Shown here in pieces: positions 15,575 through 22,205 of a stretch of 43,325 nt of DNA; the first letter of the stretch is position 1, and every line of letters starts with the position of its first letter. The translations under genes and the position numbers were made by a program. Origin of the DNA: a virus. The notes beneath the pieces are model-generated. The model was not told the DNA's origin. It saw nothing but the letters and a program-made list of their open reading frames with translations, and did no database searches. The stretch covers positions 1 through 43,325 of the IMG/VR virus record IMGVR_UViG_3300020202_000123. One strand, given 5' to 3'.

Positions 15575-15865
15575 TTATTCCTCATCATCGACAACCTCGC
15601 AAGATTCAACATTCACATCATCAATTTCCATATCGGACGAGGTAAATTCATCCTTAGCAAACTCTTCAGCTTCTTCTTTGTCGTGGGCTTTTACCTTTAC
15701 CGTGAATGAACCGCTAACGGACAGGGTGACTTCGTAAGTGTCCATCTTTGCTTCTTCGGCTTCACGCTCTAGATCACGCTCAAAGCTACGGACGGCAGAA
15801 ACAATTTCAGGATCACCGAATACGAGCTTTCTCTTGCCAGCCTTAATTTCGTCTATAACTCTCAT
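15575..15865 (-). CDS. acidic hypothetical protein, 96 aa
   Basis: ATG at 15865 with GGGAGGGGGAAG upstream, in an ATGA joint with the zinc-ribbon gene before it. N-terminal helix (IDEIKAGKRK) then charged helix (FERDLEREAEEAK), then a DTYEVTLSVSGSFTVKVKAHDKEEAEEFAKDEF segment, a strand-strand-helix pattern seen in small phage proteins of the type Y.V.....g...v.a.s.eeA.e.A. The C-terminus is very acidic. A DNA-mimic role is conceivable but not shown. Confidence 0.65.
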   Translation of the reverse strand: MRVIDEIKAGKRKLVFGDPEIVSAVRSFERDLEREAEEAKMDTYEVTLSVSGSFTVKVKAHDKEEAEEFAKDEFTSSDMEIDDVNVESCEVVDDEE

Positions 15866-16023
15866 TTCTTCCCCCTCCCATCCTCTTCGGCTTGTATAGG
15901 GGACTTTTCGGACAGCTTCTTCTTCCACTCCGAAGGCTCCCCACAGGCAAAACAGTGAGAATGTCCGGCGTAATTTTGAGCCTCACATTTTTCACAACGA
16001 ACAATATCAAACGGCGTTGTCAC
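15862..16023 (-). CDS. zinc-ribbon peptide, 53 aa
   Basis: GTG at 16023 with GGGGGACT upstream; the stop forms an ATGA joint with the next gene. CEKC at residues 10-13 and CFAC at 24-27 make a compact double-knuckle zinc ribbon. The tail is Lys/Glu-rich and has the KSP segment that recurs in other small proteins of this arm (for example the ends of the genes at 12119 and 25583). Confidence 0.6.
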   Translation of the reverse strand: MTTPFDIVRCEKCEAQNYAGHSHCFACGEPSEWKKKLSEKSPIQAEEDGRGKK

Positions 16024-16312
16024 TTAGTCCCCCTTCGGTTTGTATTTGAGTGCGAACGCTTTTCACGATGTATCTATGAATATCCTCGGCTATTTCTTCA
16101 TACGACCCATCTTCCCAACGACCAGGAGCGTAAAGAGGGTCTAATGCTTCAACCTTCTGCAGCAACGCCTCCATTCCCTCTCGTCTAGCTTGGGTGAGGG
16201 CTTTGTCGGCATGACGGACAACAAACTTATTTACGCCTCCCTGCTGTTGAAAAGATTTGATTACCTTTTCCGTTAGCTCTCTCGCTATCTCATTGGACTT
16301 TGAGGGGGTCAT
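16007..16312 (-). CDS. hypothetical helical protein, 101 aa
   Basis: ATG at 16312. Nearly all helix, with SNEIARELTEKVIKSFQQQ, then ALTQARREGMEALLQKVEAL and YEEIAEDIHRYIVKSV. The middle motif ARREGMEALLQKVEAL occurs in several phage small proteins of unknown function. It overlaps its neighbours on both sides. Confidence 0.6.
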   Translation of the reverse strand: MTPSKSNEIARELTEKVIKSFQQQGGVNKFVVRHADKALTQARREGMEALLQKVEALDPLYAPGRWEDGSYEEIAEDIHRYIVKSVRTQIQTEGGLSDNAV

Positions 16313-16572
16313 TCCATCTCCTGAATCTTGGCTTTGATGGCTTTAGAGATTGCCTCAGCAGTATTCCTAGCCTCATGTAACAAGGCGAACTCATCAGCAA
16401 TCCCCGCCGCAATTTCTAGGCCCGATTTATAGGCGTCGAGAAGCTCTTTAGCAATTAACTCTGTCATTTGCCGCTTTTCTTGTTTATCTAGATATGATGA
16501 GTCGTACATGATTACGTTGTTGATTGCTTCGACTATCTCTCGAGCTTTATTTTCGGAGTAGTTGGTGGTCAT
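16309..16572 (-). CDS. hypothetical helical protein, 87 aa
   Basis: ATG at 16572 in the junction word AAATGACC. Helical, with ENKAREIVEAINNVIMY and a C-terminal ARNTAEAISKAIKAKIQ. Its layout is like that of the gene that follows it, so the two could be diverged duplicates; sequence identity is low by eye. Function unknown. Confidence 0.55.
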   Translation of the reverse strand: MTTNYSENKAREIVEAINNVIMYDSSYLDKQEKRQMTELIAKELLDAYKSGLEIAAGIADEFALLHEARNTAEAISKAIKAKIQEME

Positions 16573-16703
16573 TTAATCAGCCCCACTATTCCCGCAACGC
16601 AAGCACACCTTACAACGAACCCGAGCCAAAAGTGGGGCTTGTCGTTAACCGTAAAATTCATACCGTTAACTAGAATTAGGAGGGCTATGGCGATGAGTTT
16701 CAT
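16569..16703 (-). CDS. small membrane protein, 44 aa
   Basis: ATG at 16703 gives MKLIAIALLILVNGMNF; the longer frame from 16760 lies inside the previous gene. There are two hydrophobic stretches (residues 2-13 and 28-43) with a polar NDKPHFW loop, so a two-span hairpin is likely. ATGA joint with the gene before. Confidence 0.55.
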   Translation of the reverse strand: MKLIAIALLILVNGMNFTVNDKPHFWLGFVVRCACVAGIVGLIK

Positions 16704-16927
16704 TTCAATTTTCCTATGTTGTCGAGCATTGTTTGTCTTGCGTCGTTCCAGCCGTCGCACATATGGGGCGTATGGTAGCTATAACCACAACCCTTACACT
16801 CAGCCACCACAAGCGATTCCATGAGGTCGATCAGGGCGAGGCGGGTGTTATCTACGCTTTCACCGCCAATAGTGCAGTTCAGAAGTATCTCCTCCATCCG
16901 AGCTTTGGGGTCTTTGAGGGATGTCAT
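16700..16927 (-). CDS. hypothetical protein with zinc-like motif, 75 aa
   Basis: ATG at 16927 (in-frame ATG at 16945 is within the previous gene). An N-terminal helical half (ARMEEILLNC, LALIDLMESLVV) is followed by ECKGCGYSYHTPHMCDGW, where CxxC, two His and one Cys can bind zinc. Function unknown. Confidence 0.55.
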   Translation of the reverse strand: MTSLKDPKARMEEILLNCTIGGESVDNTRLALIDLMESLVVAECKGCGYSYHTPHMCDGWNDARQTMLDNIGKLK

Positions 16928-17136
16928 TGAGCGTACTCCAAGCAACCCTCATCGAATTTTTCATAAGACGGAATAAAGTGTTTAGCCATTTCTAAGCTAT
17001 ATTCATGTTTCTTTCCATCGGTTATAACTCTTGTAATAGTTGCTCGAAGAAACACCTTGTCGCCAACCTTGAACTTTGGCTGACTCACTCTATTTACAAC
17101 TTCATTTTGTTTAAGGCGCTTTAATAGGTTCTTCAT
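16924..17136 (-). CDS. small beta-rich protein, 70 aa
   Basis: ATG at 17136. After a basic helix comes PKFKVGDKVFLRATITRVITDGKKHEYSLE, a pattern of a small SH3-like or KOW-like barrel (F.vGD.V...a.i..v...g....Y.l). Such domains occur in phage early proteins of unknown role. ATGA-type overlaps with both neighbours. Confidence 0.6.
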   Translation of the reverse strand: MKNLLKRLKQNEVVNRVSQPKFKVGDKVFLRATITRVITDGKKHEYSLEMAKHFIPSYEKFDEGCLEYAQ

Positions 17137-17342
17137 TTCCCCTCCTTTTTCCTGGCATCAAGCATCGCGTCGGCATATTCATAAGCCCACTTAGCGCAGT
17201 TTTTATTGTTTGCAAAAGCACTCTGAGGATTATCTTGATCAGCACATATGATTAAAGCCGCCATAGCCTTCGCCGCGAAGTAGTCACGGAGGGACATCCC
17301 AGCCATCTCTGTATAATGAGTAGGAAACGCTGGTTCGTTCAT
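17133..17342 (-). CDS. conserved phage small protein (GMSLRDYFAAKA type), 69 aa
   Basis: ATG at 17342. The motif GMSLRDYFAAKAMAALI near the centre and WAYEYADAMLDAR at the end are the marks of a very widespread but uncharacterised phage protein family. The N-terminus NEPAFPTHYTE is also typical. It occurs near recombination and replication genes in many phages. Confidence 0.75.
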   Translation of the reverse strand: MNEPAFPTHYTEMAGMSLRDYFAAKAMAALIICADQDNPQSAFANNKNCAKWAYEYADAMLDARKKEGK

Positions 17343-17545
17343 TTCGCTCCCTCCAAGCTCTCGAGGAGGTGGGGGTGTTCAACCTTGACCCAGTAATGCC
17401 CAGACCCACTAAGCGCCTGACTGTAACCACCCTCAATAAACCTTTTTTCGATGTTGTAGTAGTAAAACGTAACGCAAACTATTAACGTCACAAGAATAAT
17501 GACGATACTGATGCATCCAACCAACCATTCATTTACTTCTCTCAT
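17339..17545 (-). CDS. one-span membrane protein, 68 aa
   Basis: ATG at 17545 with AGGAGGGGAT upstream. Residues 5-30 are a strong membrane segment (WLVGCISIVIILVTLIVCVTFYYY), followed by a polar tail of about 38 residues with GSGHYWVKVEHPHLLESL. Function unknown. Confidence 0.6.
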   Translation of the reverse strand: MREVNEWLVGCISIVIILVTLIVCVTFYYYNIEKRFIEGGYSQALSGSGHYWVKVEHPHLLESLEGAK

Positions 17546-17558
17546 ATCCCCTCCTCCT

Positions 17559-17618
17559 TTAACCCTTCTCACACTTACAGGACCAACTGAAACCGCACCA
17601 CCGGCACAAACTCTTCAT
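17559..17618 (-). CDS. cysteine-rich micro-peptide, 19 aa (tentative)
   Basis: An ATG at 17618 opens 19 codons with CRWCGFSWSCKC, which fits a zinc knuckle. AGGAG lies 11 bases upstream of it. It stands in the only gap between the neighbouring genes and resembles the other tiny Cys-rich frames of this arm, but such a short frame may arise by chance. Confidence 0.3.
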   Translation of the reverse strand: MKSLCRWCGFSWSCKCEKG

Positions 17619-17643
17619 ATTGATATCCACTCCTGTCACATCT

Positions 17644-17865
17644 TCACAAAGATTGATTTATCGGAACAGTCTTAAAAACAACATCGTTTGAATCAACAAG
17701 CTTAATTGTTTTAAAGGGCGTTCCAGCAAATTTATCGGACAATGCACTCATATTCGTGGCTGTTAAATCCTTTGCCCACTGCCATGGCAAATGCATTTCG
17801 GTAATTAGATAACCCTGTGAATACAGCTTATTAGCTACCCCTTCGATAATTTCTACTACGCTCAT
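17644..17865 (-). CDS. hypothetical protein, 73 aa
   Basis: ATG at 17865 overlapping the previous stop by 4 bases. Helix (VEIIEGVANKLYSQGYL) followed by mixed beta region. No cysteine pairs or membrane span. No family recognised. Confidence 0.55.
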   Translation of the reverse strand: MSVVEIIEGVANKLYSQGYLITEMHLPWQWAKDLTATNMSALSDKFAGTPFKTIKLVDSNDVVFKTVPINQSL

Positions 17866-18095
17866 GCAGCCCCCAATGCTTCAACCACCTGTTTGTAAAT
17901 ACGTCTAATTTGTCTCTCTTCAAGCTTGATACTTAATCCTTCCATCTCGGAGAATGTAAAAGCCCCAGACGCATGAAGCACCCAAATCGCTCTCTTCTGC
18001 CTTGGCAAATCTTTCAACAATCCTTCAGACCTTTTTGGCACCGCATGATAGAAACCAAATAGAACGTTTAGAGCCAGATGAATGCGCTGTATCAA
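17862..18095 (-). CDS. hypothetical protein with helix-turn-helix-like C-terminus, 77 aa
   Basis: A TTG at 18095 overlaps the previous TGA and has GGGAAGGAG upstream, which decides this start over the GTG/ATG further up. The C-terminal half (SGAFTFSEMEGLSIKLEERQIRRIYKQVVEAL) reads as a small DNA-binding helical bundle similar to sigma-like or terminase-small-like helices, without a sure match. Confidence 0.5.
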   Translation of the reverse strand: MIQRIHLALNVLFGFYHAVPKRSEGLLKDLPRQKRAIWVLHASGAFTFSEMEGLSIKLEERQIRRIYKQVVEALGAA

Positions 18096-18271
18096 TTCAA
18101 CTCCTTCCCAGTAAAAAACTCCCAAGTCGCCACACCCTTACACCGCCCATGCCTACTCACAAAATCACACCGCTCCCCATCCTTGTGCGCCTGGATCACC
18201 CCGCCATGCCCATTTGAGACATCCACATGCCTATCACACAGCGCATACCAACGATCCTTATTTATCTCCAC
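18092..18271 (-). CDS. small Cys/His-rich protein, 59 aa
   Basis: GTG at 18271 with AAAAAGGAAACTTC upstream. The peptide holds ALCDRHVDVSNGHGGV, ERCDFVSRHGRCKG, with three Cys and several His in a plausible zinc-binding spacing (C-x2-H ... C ... C). This frame is just under 60 codons. It overlaps the next gene by a TTGA joint. Confidence 0.6.
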   Translation of the reverse strand: MEINKDRWYALCDRHVDVSNGHGGVIQAHKDGERCDFVSRHGRCKGVATWEFFTGKELN

Positions 18272-18464
18272 GAAGTTTCCTTTTTTCTAATGCAACCAGA
18301 AAAGGGAGCGGTTCATAAGCACAATCCAAAATGTCCTGAGAATAATTCCTGAAGCATCTTCTAATTGCCATTCTCAACCATCTCGAGAGTATTGACTTTG
18401 GATACACCCCTGTCCTAATCGCCGCCCATCTCCAAAACCTCTTCCACACTCTTTTAATGTCCAC
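18258..18464 (-). CDS. basic hypothetical protein, 68 aa
   Basis: ATG at 18464. Very basic with many Trp and Arg (VWKRFWRWAAIRTGV, SRWLRMAIRRCFRNY). It may be an amphipathic DNA- or membrane-binding peptide. It overlaps both neighbours by about 11-14 bases, as in the rest of the operon. Confidence 0.5.
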   Translation of the reverse strand: MDIKRVWKRFWRWAAIRTGVYPKSILSRWLRMAIRRCFRNYSQDILDCAYEPLPFLVALEKRKLRGDK

Positions 18465-18705
18465 GACGCAGGAACCCCGGATTAATAAACTTCGGCCTCA
18501 CTTCAGTCTTCCCCACAATCTTTTTCTCCTCTGGCGTAGCCACTGACTCCAAATATCTCCGACAATGCGCCTCTTTCTCCCTCTGCGCCAACTCTGCCCG
18601 ATACTTCTTCTGATACTCTCTGTTGTAAAGCTTCGAGTATTCCAGCCGCTTCCTCTTTGCCTCGACCTTCTCTTCCTCAGTCTTCCACGGTCGACCTTTA
18701 GGCAA
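18454..18705 (-). CDS. basic helical protein, 83 aa or longer
   Basis: The frame is open from 18810, but its upstream part lies within the ERCC4 gene. A TTG at 18705 overlapping the ERCC4 stop has AAGGAAG upstream; an ATG at 18744 is the alternative. The product has WKTEEEKVEAKRKRLEYSK and YNREYQKKYRAELAQREKEAHCRRYLE, a long basic helix as in HNH-adjacent or nucleic-acid-binding phage proteins (a k..nReY..ky rae pattern). Function unknown. Confidence 0.5.
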   Translation of the reverse strand: MPKGRPWKTEEEKVEAKRKRLEYSKLYNREYQKKYRAELAQREKEAHCRRYLESVATPEEKKIVGKTEVRPKFINPGFLRRGH

Positions 18706-19141
18706 CTTGGCGGGCTTCCTTCTTCCAATAACGACCCACCGCATCAAACGTCTCGAATATGAACCTCGCCATCTCCTGCCGATTATTGAAGAAGTGATAC
18801 TCAAGGTCATATTTCACATGGAGCATCGCCAATTTCATCAGCATCGACTTCCCCTCAAACTGCGAGTGAGAGTAGCCTTCAAGAACATCTGCCATACTGT
18901 TTTCAATAACTAGAATCAACTTGACTTTTGAGTCCGCCGCCCTCTTCATCTCCGCCTTAAATCTGTCATAGCCGGATGTCATCGTGCCAAATAGATCCCC
19001 AAGCCCCTTCCTCTCAAACGAAATCGGCACAACCTTCCCATCAATCTCAGCCATGTAATCGCCGACATCTAACTTTCTTACTTCTGTCTCTATGTCAAAG
19101 ATCAACGGTAATTGCTCTCTTGTATCAACTAGAATCTTCAT
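18698..19141 (-). CDS. ERCC4-type (XPF-like) nuclease, 147 aa
   Basis: ATG at 19141 with GGGGGAAAGTG upstream. The fold signature is MKILVDTREQLPL at the start (DTRE), LDVGDYMAE at about 24-32, and ISFERKGLGDL at about 40-50, which together are the ERKxxxD/GDY active site of ERCC4 domain nucleases. Only the nuclease domain is present, without helicase or HhH. It is likely to cut branched DNA during replication or recombination. The gene follows RNA element copy B by about 40 bases. Confidence 0.88.
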   Translation of the reverse strand: MKILVDTREQLPLIFDIETEVRKLDVGDYMAEIDGKVVPISFERKGLGDLFGTMTSGYDRFKAEMKRAADSKVKLILVIENSMADVLEGYSHSQFEGKSMLMKLAMLHVKYDLEYHFFNNRQEMARFIFETFDAVGRYWKKEARQVA

Positions 19142-19277
19142 TCACTTTCCCCCAAGCTCCCCAGCTAAGGTTAAAGTGATGCCGTCTCTCCGGCTGCCAC
19201 GTCTTTACATCGCTTGACGTCTTGCGTTAGCGGGGGAGCTAAGCCCCCTGGTCAAAGGAAAGCAACCCGCCGCTAAA
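19142..19277 (-). other. structured 5' leader of the ERCC4 gene
   Basis: This 136-base gap holds no gene. On the minus strand it folds into a closing stem that pairs 19227-19240 with 19155-19168 (13 pairs with one mismatch) around the two-hairpin element 19181-19220. A competing GGGGG/CCCCC hairpin (19232-19248) uses the upstream arm. The downstream arm reaches to 14 bases before the start codon, near the ribosome site. Confidence 0.6.
19181..19220 (-). ncRNA. paired-hairpin RNA element, copy B
   Basis: First hairpin: ACGTC/GACGT (19220-19216 with 19203-19199) with a 12-base loop ending in TGTAAA. Spacer GGCA. Second hairpin: GCCG-GAGAGA-CGGC (19194-19181). Compared with copy A the fourth pair of hairpin two is G-C in place of T-A, and the fourth pair of hairpin one is T-A in place of C-G, both compensated. 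The distance to the next start is 39 bases, against 41 in copy A. Confidence 0.62.
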
Positions 19278-19493
19278 TTATTCCTTCCAAAAAATAACCT
19301 TACTACCCTCTCTCATCGAGTGAATCCGGCCCTCGTAGATTTTCTTCACAGCGGAGCGAACCCCTGAATCGATAATCTGAGGATCCGAACCGTTTGAAAC
19401 TTCCAGAGCCTGATTTCTGCGCAGAGCTTTTACCGCCTCCGCAACAGTTCGATACTTTGATGGCTTTCCCACTACTCTCATTTGAATGCTCAT
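19278..19493 (-). CDS. hypothetical protein, 71 aa
   Basis: ATG at 19493, ATGA joint with the DUF669-like gene. It has a helix-turn motif (YRTVAEAVKALRRNQALEV) followed by a basic beta region RSAVKKIYEGRIHSMREGSKVIFWKE. It could be a small DNA-binding accessory of the recombination genes. Not recognised. Confidence 0.55.
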   Translation of the reverse strand: MSIQMRVVGKPSKYRTVAEAVKALRRNQALEVSNGSDPQIIDSGVRSAVKKIYEGRIHSMREGSKVIFWKE

Positions 19494-20029
19494 AGAGGAT
19501 GACCCGCCTTCTTCTGAAGCTTCTTCGCTTCCTTTTCCGCATTCGCCTTGGTCATGAAGGTGAAATCCTGCTTCGGAGCCTTTGTTTCATCATCAACCCA
19601 GTTGGGCTCAGCCTCCGTTCCAAGATTCTTCATGGGCTGCTTGGCATAGCCTTTGATATAAACCTCCGCCGAACCCTTTTGCGCCGCCAATGACTCGAGG
19701 AACGCCTCATCCGAAGAGGTATCAACCTTCACGCCGACCGAGAAGAATCCATTGATCAGCTTCGCCACCCCATTCCGCTTACTGGCCGCATTCTTCTCAT
19801 CCGTCTTGAAGTAACCCTTAAACTCCGGGAACGTCGAGCGCGAATCCCGTCCAGCCATCGTCTCCACAACCTTGAACGCCGCCATAATCTGAGGGCCGAA
19901 CTTAGCCTCCTGATCATTCTTATAGTCCACGAACATGCAGCGATAGACCCCCTCCAGAATCGGCTTATCCCCAGCCGTGCTCACTTCTGCCTTAAACCCC
20001 GCATCCTTCAACGCATTTACAATCGACAT
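19490..20029 (-). CDS. DUF669-like single-strand DNA-binding protein, 179 aa
   Basis: ATG at 20029 with AAGGAGG seven bases upstream, the strongest ribosome site in this arm. The region ILEGVYRCMFVDYKNDQEAKFGPQIMAAFKVVE and the later GRDSRSTFPEFKGYFKTD, NGVAKLINGFFSVGV, AEVYIKGYAKQP fit the DUF669 beta-barrel (a phage SSB type). The C-terminus is basic (KEAKKLQKKAGHP) in place of an acidic tip. In phages DUF669 genes stand beside Sak4-like recombinases, as here. Confidence 0.7.
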   Translation of the reverse strand: MSIVNALKDAGFKAEVSTAGDKPILEGVYRCMFVDYKNDQEAKFGPQIMAAFKVVETMAGRDSRSTFPEFKGYFKTDEKNAASKRNGVAKLINGFFSVGVKVDTSSDEAFLESLAAQKGSAEVYIKGYAKQPMKNLGTEAEPNWVDDETKAPKQDFTFMTKANAEKEAKKLQKKAGHPL

Positions 20030-20055
20030 ACACTTACCTCCTTGTTAGTTGACAC

Positions 20056-20868
20056 TCACTCAGCAAAAAAACTTTTCAACTTGTCGTAGTTCGCCTTGGC
20101 CGCTTCAGCGAGGTCTTCGGCTTTCCGACTTTTAGGATTGACGAGTTCCCAACGATCAGGGACAACCAAGCCCCTGCTTCCGGCCTCCAAAGTAGCTGTA
20201 CCAAGAGTTCTAACTGTTCTCGTGATAATTCCTTCAGCATTGACTTTGGACATGAAGTGAAGGATGTGATCGGAGTTGTTACAAAATGCTTTTCCGAGGT
20301 TCCCTCCAATACTAATTGTCTGCTTCTCAACTTCTACCCCCATCTCATTCTTAGACTTCTTATTGTCGATATGCCCAATCACCACCATGGCGCAATTAAG
20401 CTGCTTGATCTTATTCAGCAAATTGTCCACGAGGTTAGTTCTCATCGCCCAGCCAGGATTACCTTTGTCTCCCCCAATCGTAACTTCCTCCAACGCTTCC
20501 CAATTCTTATTCGGGAACTTATTGTTCAGAAGCTCTAACACTTTCGCCGTAGCTAAGTTGACAAGACGGGTGGCTGTATCAATCACGATGGTGTCGATCT
20601 GTGACGGAAATGTACCCTTGTGCCGCATAGCCACCAGTGAATCCACGGTCTGCTCAAGCTCATCCCAGTCGAGAAATGGGCGATCCTTGGGGAACTTCAC
20701 AACGTCGAGTAGATTCAATCCACCCTCAATGTCGAGGAAAATGGAGCTATCCTGCGCAAACAACTCACTCTTCCCAATCTTCGGCGCGCCCAGAATCAAA
20801 AAGCTCTGCTTCCTCCAATTCTTCTTGCCCGTCGTCTTCTTAAAGTCCATTTCAGCTACAGTCGTCAT
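20056..20868 (-). CDS. Sak4-like RecA-fold ATPase, 270 aa
   Basis: ATG at 20868 overlapping the upstream nuclease gene by 17 bases. Walker A is LGAPKIGKSELF at about residues 27-38, Walker B about TIVIDTATRLV at 93-103, and a conserved VIGHID is near 164. This is the AAA_24 / Sak4 layout. Such proteins pair with phage SSBs and promote single-strand annealing or strand exchange. The adjacency of SSB and PD-(D/E)XK nuclease supports a recombination-dependent replication module. Confidence 0.8.
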   Translation of the reverse strand: MTTVAEMDFKKTTGKKNWRKQSFLILGAPKIGKSELFAQDSSIFLDIEGGLNLLDVVKFPKDRPFLDWDELEQTVDSLVAMRHKGTFPSQIDTIVIDTATRLVNLATAKVLELLNNKFPNKNWEALEEVTIGGDKGNPGWAMRTNLVDNLLNKIKQLNCAMVVIGHIDNKKSKNEMGVEVEKQTISIGGNLGKAFCNNSDHILHFMSKVNAEGIITRTVRTLGTATLEAGSRGLVVPDRWELVNPKSRKAEDLAEAAKANYDKLKSFFAE

Positions 20869-21421
20869 CAGCTTCTTCTCCTTTTAGATACAACATCAGC
20901 TTCATCATCGAGACCCACATATCAACCAAACTCGGATCGTAATCTTTTTGGACGTACTCATAGCTTCCAGTAATTTTGTCGAGGCGGAGAATAGCTACTT
21001 TGGGATTCAGAGATGGCTGATTAATTAAGTAGCGATACACACACACCTGAATCCAATACGTCAGCGAAATCTTCTTCGAGCACTTAATATCCACCAGCAC
21101 CCCATCCACAAAGAGGTCCGGCTCACCCGTAATGTCAATCCCATCAATCGTGGCAAATAATCTCGTTCCCGGCACAATCTCCTTCGGCTGATAAACTTCC
21201 TTCCAAGCCCTGTAAGCCTTCAGGCAATTCTCAACCTCCACCTTGTACTTCTTCGGTACCTCACCCTTACCGTTCTTGATGATTCCATCGACAGCGGTTC
21301 CGATTAGTTGAGCTTCCTTACAGATCCTATTAGCCTCTCTCTTACCTACTCGGCAATACCAATCCAGTTTCCAAGGCTCGAGAAAGTAATTGAGTGGCTC
21401 CGTGACTCTAATTGGCTCCAT
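20852..21421 (-). CDS. PD-(D/E)XK exonuclease (Cas4/RecB-like), 189 aa
   Basis: ATG at 21421, TAATG overlap with the gene before. Active-site pattern: ITGEPDLFVDGVLVDIKCSKKI at about 116-137, with D in GEPDLF, D-I-K as motif III, and a following Gln in YWIQVCVYRYL. These are the D...(D/E)xK...Q residues of the family. No 4Fe-4S cysteines of Cas4 type are visible. It would resect ends to supply single strands for the annealing proteins. Confidence 0.8.
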   Translation of the reverse strand: MEPIRVTEPLNYFLEPWKLDWYCRVGKREANRICKEAQLIGTAVDGIIKNGKGEVPKKYKVEVENCLKAYRAWKEVYQPKEIVPGTRLFATIDGIDITGEPDLFVDGVLVDIKCSKKISLTYWIQVCVYRYLINQPSLNPKVAILRLDKITGSYEYVQKDYDPSLVDMWVSMMKLMLYLKGEEADDDCS

Positions 21422-21624
21422 TAGAACGGCAACTCCCCATACTTCTCCCCATAAGCCGTCTCAAGCGACTTAAGGTGCTCCCTCTCAAACTCCTCAATCT
21501 CCTCCCTCTCAATCGCCTCAACCACATCCCTAGCCAAATCAGCCGAACTCACCATATAGTGATCCCGCACATGCTTAATAATCGCCAACCTCACCACCGC
21601 CACCATCCGTGCTCTATCCACCAT
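21421..21624 (-). CDS. hypothetical helical protein, 67 aa
   Basis: ATG at 21624 with GGGGAGGGG upstream; the longer frame from 21783 overlaps the zinc-ribbon gene. Helical with ARMVAVVRLAIIKHV and a charged second half (VVEAIEREEIEEFEREHLKSLE). No family recognised. Confidence 0.6.
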   Translation of the reverse strand: MVDRARMVAVVRLAIIKHVRDHYMVSSADLARDVVEAIEREEIEEFEREHLKSLETAYGEKYGELPF

Positions 21625-21790
21625 AAGCCCCTCCCCAGATTGAACCCCCAATGCACCCCGCCCTATGACCTGCAACATCTGCCTCCCACAGCACAAGCTC
21701 CCTCTCCGCGACCTTCCCAAGCGGGATATGCGCCTTAAACTGGTAAAACTCCCCACACCTCGAGCACTCATACGACTGCACAATCGCCAT
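21614..21790 (-). CDS. zinc-ribbon protein, 58 aa
   Basis: ATG at 21790. YECSRCGEFYQFKAHI holds one CxxC, and an AGC and His near HRAGC can complete a zinc site. C-terminus Gly-rich (GGSIWGGAYGG). It overlaps the next gene's start by 11 bases. Function unknown. Confidence 0.55.
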   Translation of the reverse strand: MAIVQSYECSRCGEFYQFKAHIPLGKVAERELVLWEADVAGHRAGCIGGSIWGGAYGG

Positions 21791-21792
21791 AC

Positions 21793-22020
21793 TCACTCGT
21801 GATGCTCCAGCCACATCTCCCTCGCCGCCTTCTCTAGCACTATCTCAACGGCCCTCTCATCGATAATGTGTTCCTCTTGCACCAACCTCCCCACATCAAA
21901 CAGGAAGCTTGCCTTCGCCGTATACCCCTGTAATTGTGTTTTAAGCCACTGAGGAGCCCCACAGGCCACAATCCATGCCTGGGCCATCTCCTGAAGCTTA
22001 TCGAGTCTCTGAATGTCCAT
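21793..22020 (-). CDS. hypothetical helical protein, 75 aa
   Basis: ATG at 22020 overlapping the previous stop by 1 base. Helical, with IQRLDKLQEMAQAWIVACG, APQWLKTQLQGYTAKASFL and IIDERAVEIVLEKAAREMWLEHHE. No motif known to me. Lies between the origin candidate and the recombination genes. Confidence 0.55.
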   Translation of the reverse strand: MDIQRLDKLQEMAQAWIVACGAPQWLKTQLQGYTAKASFLFDVGRLVQEEHIIDERAVEIVLEKAAREMWLEHHE

Positions 22021-22205
22021 TAACCCCTCTCCTTAGCCCGCCGACACAGTACCTGCCACGCCCCCTCCACCTTCTTTGTCAGCTCGGCCACCTCATTAGG
22101 GCCGGCTTCCCCCCGCTCAATCCTTTCCCTCTTCTCCTCCAAGTACCCAATCAGCCCCGCTATCTGCACCAAAACCTCATCCTCTTTTGACCTCAATTTA
22201 AGCAT
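22020..22205 (-). CDS. hypothetical coiled-coil protein, 61 aa
   Basis: ATG at 22205 behind a G-rich ribosome site. A single helical hairpin (EVLVQIAGLIGYLEEKRERIE ... VAELTKKVEGAWQVLCRRAKE). It is the first gene after the origin-like gap. Function unknown. Confidence 0.55.
   Translation of the reverse strand: MLKLRSKEDEVLVQIAGLIGYLEEKRERIERGEAGPNEVAELTKKVEGAWQVLCRRAKERG

Noticed and set aside
20276-20887. Plus-strand frame of 203 codons opposite the Sak4-like gene
   Set aside because: It is Ser/Ile/Phe-rich antisense of a gene with clear Walker motifs, with no start signal.
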